Positions 62,518 to 64,000 of a stretch of DNA of 64,000 nt are shown piece by piece. A program made the position numbers and the translations under genes. The stretch is from positions 2,418,001 to 2,482,000 of the forward strand of contig NZ_CP138920.1 in the NCBI RefSeq assembly GCF_047123815.1, written 5' to 3'. The stretch is from Maricaulis sp017643475. Lineage in GTDB: Bacteria; Pseudomonadota; Alphaproteobacteria; Caulobacterales; Maricaulaceae. Position 1 is the stretch's first letter; every line of letters begins with the position of its first letter. The notes under the pieces were generated by a model that ran no database searches, was not told where the DNA came from, and worked only from the letters and a program-made list of their open reading frames with translations.

Positions 62518-64000
62518 ATGAGCACGAATATCGGTTCGCAATACACTGACATGGCCAATGCAATCCGCGCCCTGTCGATGGATGCAGTGCAGGCGGCTAA
62601 TTCCGGACATCCGGGCATGCCGATGGGTATGGCAGATGTGGCCACCGTGCTTTGGGCGCGCCACATGAAGTTTGACCCGGCCGCGCCGGGCTGGGCTGAC
62701 CGGGATCGGTTCATCCTGTCTGCCGGCCACGGCTCCATGCTGATCTACTCCCTGCTGCACCTGACCGGCTTTGAAGACATCACGATGGATGAGCTTCGTA
62801 AATTCCGTCAGATGGGATCGCTGACCGCCGGACACCCGGAATATGGTCACACACCGGGTGTGGAAGCGACCACAGGCCCGCTGGGGCAGGGCATTTCCAT
62901 GGCGGTCGGCATGGCGCTGGCCGAGCGCATGCTGAACGCGGAATATGGCGATGACCTCGTTGATCACCGTACCTGGGTTATCGCTTCCGATGGTGACCTC
63001 CAGGAAGGCATCAGCCATGAAGCCATCTCGATTGCCGGTCATCTCAAGCTGAACCGTCTCTGTGTGCTCTGGGACGACAATGAAATCTCCATCGATGGTG
63101 CGACCAGCGTTTCGGAGTCCACCGATGTTCTCAAGCGTTTCGAGGCCGCGGGCTGGGCGACGGCGCGCGTTGATGGCCATGACATGGACGCGATCGACCA
63201 GGCGCTCTCCGAAGCGCGCCAGAGCGACAAGCCGGTACTGATCTCCTGTCAGACCACGATCGGTTTCGGTGCGCCGACCAAGGCCGGCACAGCTGGCAGC
63301 CACGGTGCGCCGCTGGGCGAGGAAGAAATCGCAGGCGCACGCAAGGCGCTGGGCTGGAATCACGCGCCGTTTGTTGTCCCGGACGAGGTCTATGAGAACT
63401 GGCGTGCTGTCGGATCCCCGGAAGCTCATGAAGCCTGGCGAGATCGCCTGGCGTCCACCGACAAGGCCGACGAGCTGGTTGCCCAGCTTTCCGGTGAGCC
63501 GGGCGAAGCGGGTCTTGAAGCGCTTTCCGCCTGGCGCAAGCAGGTGGCAGAAGAACGTCCCGATCTGGCGTCCCGGGCGGCTTCGGGCAAGACGCTGGAA
63601 GCGATCATCCGCAGCTGGCCAGGCCTGATTGGTGGGTCTGCGGATCTGACCGGGTCCAACCTGACCAAGACCACCCATGGCGGTGCTGTTTCTGCTGATG
63701 ATTATGCCGGCCCGTACATCCATTTCGGTGTGCGCGAGCATGGCATGGCAGCGTGTGCGAACGGTATGGCACTGCATGGCGGTGTCACGCCTTACGTCGC
63801 GACCTTCCTGGTCTTTGCCGATTATTGCCGTGGCTCCATGCGCCTGTCCTCGTTGATGGAACAGCCGGTAGTCTATGTTCTGACCCATGACTCCATCGGT
63901 CTGGGCGAAGATGGGCCGACCCACCAGCCGGTCGAGACACTGGCGTCCCTGCGCGCTATTCCAAACATGCACGTCTTCCGTCCGGCCGATGCGCTGGAGA
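62518..64000 (+). CDS. tkt: Transketolase (3' end outside window)
   Basis: Open frame from ATG 62518 (GAGGCGATC upstream) to the window edge, 494 codons seen of about 660. SMDAVQAANSGHPGMPMG, LSAGHGSMLIYSLLHL, GHTPGVEATTGPLGQG, the thiamine-diphosphate motif ASDGDLQEG to DDNEISIDG, and HFGVREHGMAACANGMALHGG plus HDSIGLGEDGPTHQPVE of the central domain. Pentose-phosphate and fructose-6-P supply. Confidence 0.96.
   Translation, partial: MSTNIGSQYTDMANAIRALSMDAVQAANSGHPGMPMGMADVATVLWARHMKFDPAAPGWADRDRFILSAGHGSMLIYSLLHLTGFEDITMDELRKFRQMGSLTAGHPEYGHTPGVEATTGPLGQGISMAVGMALAERMLNAEYGDDLVDHRTWVIASDGDLQEGISHEAISIAGHLKLNRLCVLWDDNEISIDGATSVSESTDVLKRFEAAGWATARVDGHDMDAIDQALSEARQSDKPVLISCQTTIGFGAPTKAGTAGSHGAPLGEEEIAGARKALGWNHAPFVVPDEVYENWRAVGSPEAHEAWRDRLASTDKADELVAQLSGEPGEAGLEALSAWRKQVAEERPDLASRAASGKTLEAIIRSWPGLIGGSADLTGSNLTKTTHGGAVSADDYAGPYIHFGVREHGMAACANGMALHGGVTPYVATFLVFADYCRGSMRLSSLMEQPVVYVLTHDSIGLGEDGPTHQPVETLASLRAIPNMHVFRPADALE

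Noticed and set aside
62323..63972. 549-codon minus-strand frame opposite pgi and tkt
   Set aside because: The plus strand carries transketolase with all family motifs in the region; the minus frame shows no recognisable protein.
1..64000. tRNA or rRNA genes and CRISPR arrays
   Set aside because: I saw no cloverleaf with the conserved T-loop, no rRNA-like sequence, and no short regularly spaced repeats; the only regular repeats are coding.

Overview
The window looks like a chromosomal segment of an alphaproteobacterium, probably a marine prosthecate lineage (Maricaulales, Hyphomonadales or Caulobacterales). This is inferred from the ZauP-like/ZapA coiled-coil pair beside 5-formyltetrahydrofolate cyclo-ligase, the methionine synthase split into two genes next to metF, metK and ahcY, and high-GC codon use in the core genes. 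No species is assigned.

Layout. 1-3.5 kb: 3' part of a very large secreted protein with exact 100-residue cadherin-like repeats, a PPC-type domain, a serralysin-like zinc protease domain, calcium-binding repeats and an odd Cys/His-rich tail. 3.5-16.9 kb: sugar-nucleotide supply (rmlDBC, rmlA, a UDP-glucuronate 4-epimerase-like gene, galU, ugd, a phosphomannomutase/phosphoglucomutase, two different glmM genes, glmS). 16.9-25.5 kb: glycosyltransferases with wbpA, wbpE and wbpB homologues. 25.6-27.3 kb: a truncated IS3-family element abutting a complete identical copy. 27.4-36.3 kb: AT-richer accessory polysaccharide genes: a D-glucuronyl C5-epimerase-like protein, a 1134-residue GT-GT-methyltransferase-like fusion, a toroid-like protein with a frameshift, a Wzm/Wzt exporter and a WbpI-type epimerase. 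36.9-42.3 kb: PAPS supply and recycling (cysD, cysNC, cysQ), a WbpD-type acetyltransferase and a GT2. 43-45 kb: zauP/zapA, a probable 6S RNA and 5-FCL. 45.1-52.5 kb: the methionine/SAM cycle (ahcY, metK, metF, homocysteine methyltransferase, metH), with two palindromic operators between the divergent metK and metF. 52.5-64 kb: ymdB, GDP-mannose 3,5-epimerase, a strictosidine-synthase-like protein, a GDP-mannose pyrophosphorylase gene broken by a third IS3 copy, yebC, an AGE-family isomerase, pgi and the 5' part of tkt.

How the genes fit together. The five genes WbpA, WbpB, WbpE, WbpD and WbpI account for every step from UDP-GlcNAc to UDP-ManNAc3NAcA, though they lie in three separate places. 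dTDP-rhamnose, UDP-GlcA and a UDP-GalA-like sugar are also supplied. UDP-GlcA synthesis, a glucuronyl C5-epimerase-like protein, PAPS synthesis and an ABC-2 exporter together suggest an exported uronic-acid-rich polymer, perhaps C5-epimerised and sulfated; no sulfotransferase is visible here. A second branch (AGE isomerase, phosphomannomutase, ManC, GDP-mannose 3,5-epimerase) would make GDP-L-galactose, but manC is cut by an IS with a clean 3-bp target duplication, and the broken gene rejoins exactly in frame when the IS is removed. This looks like a recent loss of that branch unless another manC exists elsewhere.
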